DNA from: Aphidius gifuensis
Lineage: Eukaryota; Arthropoda; Insecta; Hymenoptera; Braconidae
NCBI RefSeq assembly: GCF_014905175.1
Contig: NC_057789.1
Coordinates: 7,874,001-7,938,000, forward strand
Length of the DNA: 64,000 nucleotides
Direction of reading: 5' to 3'
Positions 52,471 through 63,529 of the stretch are shown here, in pieces (the first letter of the stretch is position 1; every line of letters begins with the position of its first letter). The position numbers were made by a program, and so were the translations under genes. Under the pieces are notes generated by a model that had not been told where the DNA came from, did not search any database, and saw only the letters and a list, made by a program, of their open reading frames with translations.

Positions 52471-54170
52471 ATGAATGTTATACCCTGTATGACATGGGTC
52501 AAAAAAGGAGTTGCAGCAGCAGTTCCTGAGAAGGTAATTAAATTAAAAATATTATTTAATTACATCTGGTTTATTCATGCAAATTATACAGGTTATAATA
52601 ATAAATTTATTAATTTTTATTTAGGTCCAATTGACTCCTGAAGAATTGGAGGGAATTATTAAACAAACACAGTCAGATTTACAGTAAGTTGTACTTGTTT
52701 ATTAAATAAATAAAATGGTTTATATACATATTCTTTTTTCATTTATAGAATCCTTGAAAATGATGAAGGTGAAGGTGATGATGATAATGATAATGATGAT
52801 GATAAAATTGATGATAATGAACCATCAGCATCAGCAAGTTCTAACAATAATCAAAATCAATCTTCATCATCAACAAAAATGGATACAGATGAGTATGATT
52901 TCGACAACTACGACAATGAAGGTATAAAAAATTTAATAAACTATATTTATAAATAAAAAATATGATAATAAATATTAATTTAATAATTTTTTTAAAGCTG
53001 GAGACATTCATTGTAGTGTAAGTGGTCTTGCAATAATAAATTCAGATGGTAAAGATCCATTTGTAACAGTTGGTGATGATGAAGATGAAGATTCTGAAAA
53101 AGATGATGATATTATAAAACCAGATGATAATCTTGTTGTTGTTGGACATGTTGATGGTGATGCAAGTATATTAGAAGTATTTGTATACAATGAAAAAGAA
53201 GGATCATTTTATTGTCATCATGATTTTTTTTTACCATCATTTCCATTGTGTATTGAGTGGTTATCATATGATCAATCACAAGAAAAACCAGCTAATTTTT
53301 GTGCAATTGGTGATATGACACCAATAATACAAGTATGGGATTTAGATTTAATTGATTGTTTTGAGCCTGTATTTAAACTTGGTTCAAAAGCTAAAAAAAA
53401 GAAAAATATTAAACAAATTGGACATAAAGATGCTGTATTAGATATTGCATGGAATAAAAATTATTGTCATGTATTAGCAAGTGGTTCTGTTGATAATACA
53501 GTATTATTATGGGATTTAGATACATGTTTACCAAGTACAAAACTTGATCAATTTACTGATAAAGTACAATCAATAAAATGGCATCCAAATGAAACTCATC
53601 AATTATTAACTGGTTCAGCAGATAAAATAACAAGATTATATGATTGTCGTGTTGATGATACATTTAAATCATGGGAAACAAGTGGTGAAGTTGAACGTGT
53701 ATTATGGAATCATTTTGATCCAAATTATTTTTTTATTAGTACTAGTAATGGTATACTTGAGTGTATTGATTCACGTCAAGGTAAACATGTATGGCAAATA
53801 TCAGCACATGAAAAAGAAATAACTGGTTTATCATTGAGTTCAACTTGTACTGGTTTTCTTGTAACATGTTCTGATGATGGTGTTGTTAAAGTTTGGGATG
53901 CAATACAACCAGATAATCTACAACTTGTTTGGGAAAATCAAACAAATTTGGGTAAACTTCAGTGTTTATCATCATCACCAGATAGTCCATTTATCATTGC
54001 TGCTGGTGGTGATAATAAATCACATAATTTTAAAGTTTGGAATTTATTTGAAACTGAAATTAGTAAGTTTTTATTTATTTACTTATTTTTATACATTTTA
54101 TTTATCAATTATTTATGTTTTTCATTTTTTTTTTTTTACAGTTGCTGAAAGATTCAAGGATCGATGTTAA
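52471..54170 (+). CDS. Pwp1: Periodic tryptophan protein 1 homologue (WD40)
   Basis: Nucleolar WD40 protein acting in rRNA synthesis and ribosome biogenesis. Five exons: 52471-52533, 52625-52683, 52749-52921, 52998-54062 and 54142-54170, about 462 residues (human PWP1 501). The N-terminus MNVIPCMTWVKKGVA with LTPEELEGIIKQTQ is the family signature. An Asp/Glu/Asn/Ser-rich acidic segment covers about 45-85. WD repeats run from about 150 to 450 with motifs such as AWNKNYCHVLASGSVDNTVL, LLTGSADKITRLYDCR and VTCSDDGVVKVWD. The lost C-terminal acidic tail is a minor difference from vertebrate forms. It converges on RYBP 706 bp downstream. Confidence 0.94.
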
Positions 54171-54875
54171 TCATTAAGTTCTTTTAAATAAAAATAAATA
54201 AAAGTAATATCAATAAAACATTATTTTTATGTTTTTTTTTATTTATTTAAAAACCCATTTATTTGTTATAATTATTCATGGAAAAAATATGTTATTATTT
54301 AATTGATAAAAAATAAACAAAAAAGAAAAAAAAAAAAGTCGTCATTTACTTTTTTAATTATCAATGAAATAATTAAATCTTAAATTGACAAGTAATATTA
54401 TTTACAAAATTACGATATTCATTATTAATTTTTATCACTCACGATAATAATTTACAGATAATTCAAACATTATATAAATTACAAATACGCATTGACAATA
54501 ATTATTAGTATACAAAAAAAATAAAAATAAAAAAAATTAACTAATCTAGTTGGAATTTTAATTTGTATATATATTAATTAAAATTAATTTTTCACCGGTG
54601 TGCGCATTCAATCAACATTGTTCAAAAAAAAAATCATCAAAAACCCATTATAAAAATTCCAAAATAATGTCTAAACAAACGAATTAAAAAACTGCATGAT
54701 TGACAATTAAATAAAATCTAAATTTCTAAAAAACATTCATACAAATATTGACTTAAATTATTAATAATAATTATGACATTATAATATATATTTAAGTCAT
54801 ATTCAGTCATGATTAAATTAAATAATAAATTGATTAAAATTATAATTAAAAAAAGGAAAAATGTATAAGATTAAT
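54171..54875. other. Convergent 3' region between Pwp1 and RYBP
   Basis: AT-rich 3' UTR sequence of both genes. AATAAA-type signals occur on both strands. Nothing else was recognised. Confidence 0.5.
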
Positions 54876-55470
54876 TCAAACATCAGCACTTAAATCAAGA
54901 CTACGAGAATCTTGATTTGAATCATGTTGACTGCCATTTTCTGATGATGCACTACTTGATAAACCAGATTGATCAGAATTCTTTTTAATTTTAGGTTTAT
55001 ATTCAGTAATGATAACAGTGACATTATTGACAGTAACTTCATTTGTTTCAGCAGTACTACGATCAATATTTTTAAGTCTTGGTGGATGACGATTTTTACG
55101 TCTTGGTTTATCCACTTTTCTTTCTTTATCACGTCCAATATTATTATTTCCAGAGCTTGTTGTACTGCTACCACTACCAGTTTCTTTTTTACCTGGTTTT
55201 AAATGTGGTACATATTGCTGTTGAGCAGCCTGTAATAAATAATTAATTTACATTAATAATTAAATCATTAAATTTGGCATTTGATTTTTTTACCTGTTGT
55301 GCTACTAGCTGCGGATTCATGCGGGGTTTCCGCGTTGAGGTACCTTTGCGGACGTCACACATTAGACACTTGAATGCTTCTGCTGTATTTCTATACGTGC
55401 AGACACTGCAATCCCAATAATTATCTTCCAAAACCTTCGCCTGACGTTTACCGCTACCCGAATGGTTCAT
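54876..55470 (-). CDS. RYBP: RING1 and YY1-binding protein (RYBP/YAF2)
   Basis: Subunit of non-canonical Polycomb repressive complex 1 that binds RING1 and DNA-bound YY1/Pho. Two exons: 55470-55294 and 55229-54876, joined in phase 0 to about 176 residues. A RanBP2-type zinc finger is at about 18-45 ([21 protein letters not shown], four Cys), followed by the conserved [12 protein letters not shown]. The C-terminal RING1B-binding segment is seen at about 120-145 ([16 protein letters not shown]). Ser/Gln/Asn-rich ends are disordered. Human RYBP is 228 residues. The start ATG at 55470 gives the family N-terminus; an overlapping ATG 7 bp upstream is in another frame. Confidence 0.94.
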
Positions 55471-57070
55471 TGTTCATTAAAATCCGTAATGACATTAATG
55501 AAACTTCTCATATGAGAGGTTGCCTCCTTTTGCGGACTTTCAGTATCATCAACAATATATTTTTTATTCATTAATATAATTTATTTTTATCATTCAATTA
55601 TTTAATTTTTTTTTTTTACTATCAAATTAACAAATTATCCTCTATTTTTCTCTTGTATTATTTATCCATCAACATTTTTTTTCAATCAATTTTGTTTTTT
55701 TCCAATAAAATAAATCATTATAATGATTTTCTATATTTTTATTTGACTTTAACGTCATAATTAATAATTTTAACATCATTATTAATTTAGAAAATATATT
55801 TATTTATAATTTAAAAGAAAAAAAATAAAAAGTTTGTAAATTAAAAACAGTAATGTATTTTATTTACTTTTTTTTCTTTTCGTCATTATTTCAATATATT
55901 TTTGTCATAATTAATTACTCAAAATGGTAATGTAATTTTTGTTATATTTTTTTGCAAACATATTTGTATGTAGCATTATAATAATGATTATATTTTCATG
56001 ATTTTTAATTATTTCAAACTTTTAAAATATTAAATTTTGATGACATTTTTTAGGCGTACATATTGTTTGCACAGAAAACAGATAAATGAGTAAACAAAAA
56101 CATCACTAAATTATGTTATTTTGGTGAATCGGTTTACTTGGTATAAACAATGGTTATTGTTGTTATTTATTGTTCTAATAATTTATGTGTTTTTGTCAAT
56201 GTGTAAATAGGATATATGCACACATATGTTGGAGATGACACGTATACTCTTAAAATGCAATTGTATTGTTGCCAAGTTATCGTAGATATTCGTAAACATA
56301 CACAATAATTAATTGTTTATAATTGTAATTGATTTAATGTGTAAAATAAATGTTGCACTTTGGATAATTAACACTCTGCACAAAAAACAATTTAACAATG
56401 GAAAAAAAGAAACAAATAATGTGTTTTGTAAACTCTTTTTTTTAAGAGAGACGAGAGAGAATATAAATATTTTTTTTTTATTGACATGAAGAGAGAGGAG
56501 AATCAACTTAAGATGGCGGAAATAAATTTTTGTATGCTGTCGTTAGATGACGCTGTTTTTCTAGGGAAAAAATGGCGTAACTTATTTAGTAATAATTATT
56601 TGAATTTGAATTACATAAATAATGTAAATAATGCCTTTTGTAATTTATATAAACAAATTGGTAATTAGAAAAAAGTATCTATTTTTTTATTTTTTATCAA
56701 TTTAGTTTTTATTTTTATTTTTTATATTTAAATTACAAATTTAGTTATGTTAAATGGTTATATATGATTAAATTCGAACTGATAACTCTTTCGATTTTCT
56801 ATTTGCATACATAGTAATTTTTCAAAATTAAAGTCGATATATAAAATAAATTGTTTAAAATGATTGATTTTTTCATTCGTAAATTTTTATGACAAATATT
56901 TTTAATAGTAAACTTAAAATAGCAATATAAAAATAAGAATATAAAATGTAAATAAGAGCAAGTATTGATTATAAGATTATTTGAATTTAAATATTTAATC
57001 CAATGACGTTTCGTTTCATGACGATGAATCAATTACTTAGCAACTGATTAATTAATTTAGCAGATATTAA
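55471..57070. other. RYBP upstream region and AT-rich spacer
   Basis: Holds the RYBP promoter and 5' UTR. At 56486-56668 (+) a 60-codon ORF with internal start AAGATGGCGGAA (YY1-like, about 56510-56521) could be a small protein or the first exon of an unknown divergent gene. It ends beside a GGTAATT donor-like site, but no following exon is visible. No other feature was recognised. Confidence 0.4.
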
Positions 57071-58214
57071 TCACTGATTAATAATCAGCAATTTTCGAGA
57101 ATTAATTTTAATCTCAAGAGATTTAAAAATCTGTTGCGGAATCCGGATATACAATTTGAAAATAGTAGAATTTGAACGATTTTTAATTGCTGAATCAGCA
57201 TCAGTAATAATCTTCTTAAGTGCTTCATTATTATCAATGGAACCAAGAACAAGTTGCTCCAGATATGGACAATTTTTTATCAATTGAATGATACCATAGT
57301 ATGGTGGTGCATATTCTGAAGCTTCAGCGAGTTTCGAGCAACCCACACAACTAAAAAATTTTAATCCTTTTAATTTTCCAATGAAATTGTTTGTAACAGC
57401 AGTATTGTGGTCTACCGTTAATTCTTTTAAATTTTTTAATTTTGTTAAAGCATTAAAAGCATCTTCAGTAAGACTTATGCATCCTCCGATATTTAAATAT
57501 TTCAGATTTTTACAATTATCAGCAATACGAATAATAGTAACATCTTGAAGTTGTATACTATTTATAGAAGGATCAATTTCCAATCTTGACAAATCTAAAT
57601 ATTCAAGATATTGCAATTTTGATAATTCATTAAAAACATGCGCATCTGCAACACCATTTACATAATTTATGCCACTACAAACTATTTCTAACCGTTTGAG
57701 TTTTTTACAATTGGTTGAAATTGCAGTTATTGTTTCTGCCGAATAAAAAATCCAATCATGCAATTTTAAACATTCGAGATTTTGTAATTTTGTCAGTTTT
57801 TTTATAATAGTGTGATTATTAATATTTTTGCAATCTAAATATTTTAATTTCTTGCAATAATCTACCATCTTGGTTGCAAAGGCATCAGAAATTTCCCAAC
57901 CAATACCGAAAAGAACTAAATTTCCAAGGTTTACCCAGTTTTCAGGTGAAATATTATAGGCTCTGATCGATCCAATTTGCAAAATGCCCCATCTCCGAGT
58001 ATGTCAGAATTATAAGCTATATAGCTGGTAAGTCTATATGTTTCAAATTTACGAGTCGATTAAACACTGGCCACGGTTTATTCTCCACCCAAGAGCCTCT
58101 AATATCGAGATGATCAAGTGTTGATTTTTTTGATATGTACATGTCTTCAATCATATTGTCGAGATTGCAGTAACGCATTGTCAATCTGTAAAGATCTGGG
58201 AATTTTTCTAAACT
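57071..58214 (-). pseudogene. F-box/LRR-type gene relic (LRR part only)
   Basis: The minus strand encodes leucine-rich repeats in two frames. 58214-58020 follows a good acceptor (TTTTTCAG) and reads FPDLYRLTMRYCNLDNMI then LDHLDIRGSWVENKPWP. It hits an in-frame TAG at 58017-58019. The next repeats (LGNLVLFGIGWEISDAF, LKYLNIGGCISLTEDAF, CPYLEQLVLGSID) continue in a different frame to the stop at 57071-57073. A frameshift therefore lies between about 57985 and 58020. No F-box exon is found upstream, where AT-rich repeats begin. It is similar in architecture to the gene at 29843-32630. A recently disrupted paralogue fits best; a single sequencing indel cannot be excluded. Confidence 0.7.
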
Positions 58215-59493
58215 CTGAAAAATAAAAAAAATTAATTTAAATAATTTTGTAGTTTATTCAAGGTATTCATTTTTTCTATAGTGAGAAAAAATTGCGTTAC
58301 TTACGAAAAATAAAGGTTGTGTTTGCTGCCACGTACAAAAAAATCCTATAAGTCACACTTATATATTTGTCACCTTGTTGTTAACATCCTATAAAAATTT
58401 TCATCATAATACACGGAAAAAAATTTATAGTCTTTATTACTATGCTTTATGATTAAATTTACTATACTTATAGTAAAGTTGGACAGCGGCAAAAGTATAA
58501 TTAGATTTACTAGAAAGTAGAGTTAAGGTTACTATACTGGTATGGTAATTAAAACTATACCGGTATAGTAAAACAAAAAAAAAATTTTATACAGATTTAC
58601 TATACTGGTATATAGTAAATTTAACTGTACTTATAGTATCTTTTACCATACAGTATAGTAAATTTATGCTTTTTTTAAAAAAAAATTAATTAAAAAATAA
58701 AAAAATATTTTAACAAAGTAAAACATTATAGTTTATTGAAAAAAAAAAATTTATATTCAATATTTGAAATGTTTTCTATTAGTTAAATAATATAATGAAG
58801 ATAAAATTCAATAAATATTAATATTCAGAAAAAACAATGTTAATAATATATGGGATTCGATAAATTTTTAAATCAAATATAAAAAATATATATTTTTTAT
58901 TTACTTTTTAAAATAAAAAATATTCATCGAAAAACTATACATTTTATACATGTATAATTACAGCTTAGGTATAAAATTTTTCTGATTGTTTAAAGTTATT
59001 ACGTACGTAATAACTGCATTACCTGACAAAATCTCATTTAATTTCATCTCATTCAATATCAATTGTTTTTTTTAAATCAATACAAATTTTATTTTCTATT
59101 TTTAATATGATATACAATGTATACCAAATAAAAACATGGTCCTTTTTCTGATGGACTAATTTAAACGGAATCATTACGAGGAAAATATATATATTTACGA
59201 AATTCAAAAGCACGTTGTTTAGTTTCGAATTTGTCCAGTGGTGAATAAACCAATTGTCATGAATATTGTTAATAAATTCAGAAGTTATTGCCCCCAGCAC
59301 GGAAATGATTTATTTTATTTTTTGTAATTGAGTAATTCAGATATACGTCAAAAAATATATAAATTATAAATTTTTTTTCCATAGAGAATCAGTTTTTGAT
59401 ATTTCATTAGTTAACTGATTTCAAATATTAGTATAGCTTCCAGTTTTAATAATTTTTTCACTTCAATAATAATGTCAGTAATTTTGACTCGTG
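58215..59493. other. AT-rich spacer with repeat remnants
   Basis: Includes a repeat at about 58423-58675 (listed separately). The remaining sequence has no recognisable gene; a Lys/Ile/Phe-rich minus-strand ORF at 59049-59300 looks random. Confidence 0.4.
58423..58675. repeat. Palindrome-rich repeat with TACTATAC(T/C)(T/G)GTATAGTA units
   Basis: Starts ACACGGAAAAAAATTTATAG, a MITE-like end. It then has many variants of ACTATACTTATAGTA, ACTATACTGGTAT and TATACCGGTATAGT in both orientations to about 58675. A matching right terminus (CCGTGT) was not found, so it appears truncated or decayed. Confidence 0.55.
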
Positions 59494-59650
59494 CACTGAA
59501 AAAAATTTTTTCTATTTTTAAGACAAAAAGTTCTTAATAATAGAAGTTTTCTTCTTGCAAAAAAATGGATTTGGATTAAGAAAAAGTTGATTTGGATTGA
59601 GACAAAGACTTCTTAATCCAAATCATAAAAAACTTCTTGAATCATGAAAA

Positions 59651-59998
59651 AAACGTCTTGGTTCAAAACAAATTGTTCATGTTTTTAGAAGTATACTTCT
59701 TGGATTATGAACAAATGCGTCTTGGACCGAGACAAACTGTTCATGTTTTTAGAAGTATACTTCTTGGATTATGGATAAATGTGTCTTGGATCGAGACGAA
59801 CTGTTCATGTTTTTAGAAGTATGCTTCTTGGATTATGGATAAATGTGTCTTGGACCGAGACAAACTGTTCATGTTTTTAGAAGTATGCTTCTTGGATTAT
59901 GAACAAAAGTGTCTCGGTTCAAGACATATTGTTCATGTTTTTAGAAGTATTCTTCTTGAATTATGAATCGATATGTCTCGGTTCAAGGCAATATTGTT
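59651..59998 (+). repeat. 64-bp tandem repeat, left arm (about 5 units)
   Basis: Units follow the pattern TCTTGGACCGAGACAAACTG then TTCATGTTTTTAGAAGTATA then CTTCTTGGATTATGGATAAA TGTG. About five units differ by a few substitutions. Each unit carries a short inverted pair (GAAGTATACTTC). Confidence 0.85.
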
Positions 59999-60133
59999 TT
60001 TATTTATGAACATTTATTCTCAATAGGATTGAAAATAAAAAAAATTTTTCAATTACAAACTTGTAATTTGTAATTTTTTTTTTCCTGCATCTTTTATTTT
60101 ATAATTTTTTTTCCTACAATTTTTTTTTTTTTT

Positions 60134-60215
60134 TACCTAACGCGGGCCCCGAACCTATGATAAATAAAACCTATCTAATCTAAACCTGTGCCTTAGCTCG
60201 CTTAACCACGGGCGC
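60134..60215 (-). other. tRNA-derived module, left arm of foldback
   Basis: Reverse complement of the module at 60862-60941. On the minus strand it shows an A-box-like TGGTTAAGCGAGCTAAGG and a B-box-like GGTTCGGGGCCCGCG. It resembles a tRNA (Leu-like A box) or a SINE head, not a functional tRNA gene. Confidence 0.5.
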
Positions 60216-60861
60216 GATATGGAAACGGGAAGTTATTTGTATTACTTTAGTGACAAGATATTTTTTTTTTTTTCAAATTTATTACATGAACAAATGAACT
60301 AAAACTACCACGTATCAATTTGTATTACTTTAGTGTACTATTGTATTATTTTATGTTTTCTAAATTTTATTAAACATTTAGATAACATTTTATCATTATT
60401 ATTATTTAAGAATATAAACAATTTAAATGCTAGTATTTTGAGTCGATTCAATATTGACACATTTTGTATTTTAATAAATTAAATTTAACATTTATTTGAT
60501 TTAATTTATTTTTAGAATGTACTGATATAAAACTTAAAAAAAAAATAATACATTTTTTTTCAATTTTCGATTATAATTTAGTTTTTCTTTACAGTCAGTA
60601 AATCTTAAATCTTTCAATAATTCTAACTATCATATTATTGTTGTTTATATTCTTAAATAATAATAATGATAAAATGTTATTTATATGTTTAACAATTATT
60701 TGGAAAACATAAAATGTTTCGATATAACAAAAGAATGATATTATAGTAATTTAATAATTAATTAAATATATATATACGTGTAGTTTCAGTTCATTTGTAT
60801 AATAAATTTTAAAAAAAATATCTTGTCACTAAAGTAATACAAATAACTTTCCGTTTCCATA

Positions 60862-60941
60862 TCGCGCCCGTGGTTAAGCGAGCTAAGGCACAGGTTTAGA
60901 TTAGATAGGTTTTACGGTCATAGGTTCGGGTCCCGTTAGGA
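60862..60941 (+). other. tRNA-derived module, right arm of foldback
   Basis: GCGCCCG, TGGTTAAGCGAGCTAAGG (60871-60888) and GGTTCGGGTCCCG (60923-60936) give A and B boxes of internal Pol III promoter type at tRNA-like spacing. The acceptor pairing is poor and the middle is AT-rich. It is a tRNA pseudogene or SINE-like head carried by the foldback arms. Confidence 0.5.
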
Positions 60942-61064
60942 AATTGTAGGAAAAAATTATAAAATAAAAATTGCAGGAAAAAAAAAATTACAAATTACAA
61001 GTTTGTAATTGAAAAATTTTCAATCCTATTGAGAATAAATGTTCATAAATAAAAACAATATTGC

Positions 61065-61795
61065 GAACCGAGACATATCGATTCATAATTCAAGAAGAAT
61101 ACTTCTAAAACATGAACAATATGTCTTGAACCGAGACACTTTGTTCATAATCGAAGCATACTTCTAAAAACATGAACAGTTTGTCTCGGTCCAAGACACA
61201 TTTATCCATAATCCAAGAAGCATACTTCTAAAAACATGAACAGTTCGTCTCGATCCAAGACACATTTATCCATAATCCAAAAAGTATACTTCTAAAAACA
61301 TGAACAGTTTGTCTCGGTCCAAGACGCATTTGTTCATAATCCAAGAAGTATACTTCTAAAAACATGAACAGTTTGTCTCGGTCCAAGACACATTTATCCA
61401 TAATCCAAGAAGCATACTTCTAAAAACATGAACAGTTCGTCTCGATCCAAGACACATTTATCCATAATCCAAGAAGTATACTTCTTAAAACATGAACAAT
61501 TTGCCTTGGACCGAGACACTTTTGTTCATAATCCAAGAAGTATACTTCTAAAAACATGAACAGTTTGTCTCGGTCCAAGACACATTTATCCATAATCCAA
61601 GAAGCATACTTCTAAAAACATGAACAGTTCGTCTCGATCCAAGACACATTTATCCATAATCCAAGAAGTATACTTCTTAAAACATGAACAATTTGCCTTG
61701 GACCGAGACACTTTTGTTCATAATCCAAGAAGTATACTTCTAAAAACATGAACAATTTGTTTTGATCCAAGACGTTTTTTTCATGATTCAAGAAG
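61065..61795 (-). repeat. 64-bp tandem repeat, right arm (about 11 units)
   Basis: Reverse complement of the left-arm units, roughly twice as many. A three-unit block (about 190 bp, including the variant TTCTTAAAACATGAACAATT) is itself repeated at about 61330-61520 and 61520-61710. This shows recent expansion in this arm only. Confidence 0.85.
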
Positions 61796-62184
61796 TTTTT
61801 TATGATTTGATCTCGAAAATCCAAATCAACTTTTTCTTAATCCAAATCCATTTTTTTGCAAGAAGAAAACTTCTATCTGACAGAAGTTTTTTTTTTCAGT
61901 GTACAATTTGCGAAATCTAAATGGTGAAATTTTTCATACACGGAATGTCACTTTTTAAACGTTATCAATCTATATATTTTTTAAATCGGATCATGGAGTT
62001 CGATTCCAACCTTCACACAGTGAACATCAAAGTTGAAATCTAAAATAAAATCAGCTCGATTAGCAACCAAGCACCAGGATGGAAGGTCCTTGGTGCACAG
62101 TTAAAAATAAAAAGAAAGAAACATCAGAAAGTAGTACTGAAAAGGATGATATTAACAACAACAACGTTAAAAGACACAAAACTA

Positions 62185-63099
62185 CGGAAGCCGGGTAGTG
62201 CCACCATGTACGTATGCGAGTATGCATGTACGTATGCATGTATACATGTACGTATTTGCACATGTGTGTGTACATGTTCGTCTACATGTCCGTTTACATG
62301 TTCGTTTACATGTTTGTTTACATGTATATGCACATGTAATCGAACATGTAATCGAACAAGTAAATATTAAGCCGCGTTTTTATAAATATGATATATAGCA
62401 GAGAGTGAGAGAGACGAAAAGAGGCTATTTAAATGTATATTGGCAAAAAAATTAAAAAATACATGGCAGATCAGGTTTGTTTATTTTATTTTTTATTTAT
62501 TTAATTAATGTAAATTGCAATAAAATTTGTGTATATTATTTTTCAAATATCAATATTTTTTTATCTAATGACATAAATTTAAATGTGAGGTGAAAAATGT
62601 CAACAAAAGAATAAACTCAACAGTTTATTTATTAATTTCTTTTTTTATATAAATAACAAGCAATATCAAAATTCGTCTGATCCTTTTGAATATATTGAAA
62701 AAAAAAACTAAAATGTAATGTTTATTTAAATTTAAAATGTCATTAGATAAAAAAAAAAATACTATATACTAAAAAAAATATTGATATTTGAAAAATAATA
62801 TACACAAATTTTATTGCAATTTACATTAATTGAATAAATAAAAAATAAAATAAACAAACTTGACTTGCCATTGTATTTTTTTTAATTTTTTTGCCAATAT
62901 ACATTTAAGCTATATATCATATTTATAAAAACGCGGCTTAATATTTACTTGTTCGATCACATGTTCGATTACATGTGCATATACATGTAAACGAACATGT
63001 AAACGGACATGTAGACGAACATGTACACACACATGTGCAAATACGTACATGTATACATGCATACTCGCATACGTACATGGTGGCACTACCCGGCTTCCG
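62185..63099. mobile_element. ACATGT-repeat hairpin element (complete inverted copy pair)
   Basis: Begins CGGAAGCCGGGTAGTGCC and ends GGCACTACCCGGCTTCCG. Each arm has about 150 bp of palindromic words (ACATGT, ACGTAC, GCATGC) then TTAAGCCGCGTTTTTATAAA and AT-rich inner sequence. The arms pair over about 400 bp with a spacer near 62590-62720. TA flanks each end (62183-62184 and 63100-63101). No ORF of substance; the Cys/His/Val-rich translations come from the TACATG repeats. Confidence 0.8.
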
Positions 63100-63230
63100 T
63101 ACGTGTGACAGAGAGTAAACGCGAGCGTGTGTCAGAGAGTAAACGCGAGCGCGTAACGCTAGCAGGGCCTCGAATTTTTTTGCTACCCTCCGTAAAGAAG
63201 TTTCACTTCAAAAATAAAATAAACGAACTT

Positions 63231-63529
63231 GACTTGCCATTGTATTTTTTTTAATTTTTTTGCGAATATACATTTAAAATAGCCTCCCTTTAGTCTCTCT
63301 CGCGCTGCTATACATTATATTTATAAAAACGCGGCTTAATATTTACATGTTCGATTACATGTTCAATTACATGTTCGATTACATGTAAACGAACATGTAA
63401 ACGGACATGTAGACGAACATGTACACACACATGTGCAAATACGTACATGTATACATGCATACGTACATGCATACGTGCATACGTACATGCATACTCGCAT
63501 ACGTACATGGTGGCACTACCCGGCTTCCG
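63231..63529 (-). mobile_element. Third arm copy of the ACATGT hairpin element
   Basis: Repeats the right arm of the preceding element: TTGCCATTGTA, GCGAATATACATTTAAA, AACGCGGCTTAATATTTAC, the ACATGT/ACGTAC array, and the terminus GGCACTACCCGGCTTCCG (to 63529), followed by TA. It differs by indels in the array and by a longer GCGCTGC/TCTCTCTCG segment. Between this copy and the last is 130 bp with two AGAGAGTAAACGCGAGCG repeats (about 63110-63150). Confidence 0.75.

Larger units (their letters stand above)
59494..61901. mobile_element. 2.4-kb foldback element with satellite arms
   Basis: Ends CACTGAAAAAAA (59494) and TTTTTTTCAGTG (61901) are inverted. The arms continue inward as reverse complements: AATGGATTTGGATTAAG and its complement, 64-bp tandem units, tRNA-like modules and AT-rich inner arms up to about 60435 on the left and from about 60600 on the right. 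Only about 170 bp is unpaired at the centre. The arms differ in satellite copy number. No transposase ORF is present, so the element is non-autonomous. Target-site duplications are not obvious. Confidence 0.85.

Noticed and set aside
56486..56668. Independent 60-codon gene starting at AAGATGGCGGAA
   Set aside because: No family similarity, no following exon and AT-driven composition; kept only as a remark in the spacer entry.
59651..59998. Regular repeats with near-constant spacing (CRISPR-like look)
   Set aside because: The whole 64-bp unit is repeated with no unique spacers, in a eukaryotic foldback element; it is a minisatellite.
62124..62398. Cys/His/Val-rich small proteins in several frames
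   Set aside because: They arise from TACATG/ACGTAC repeats in the hairpin arms and recur on both strands.
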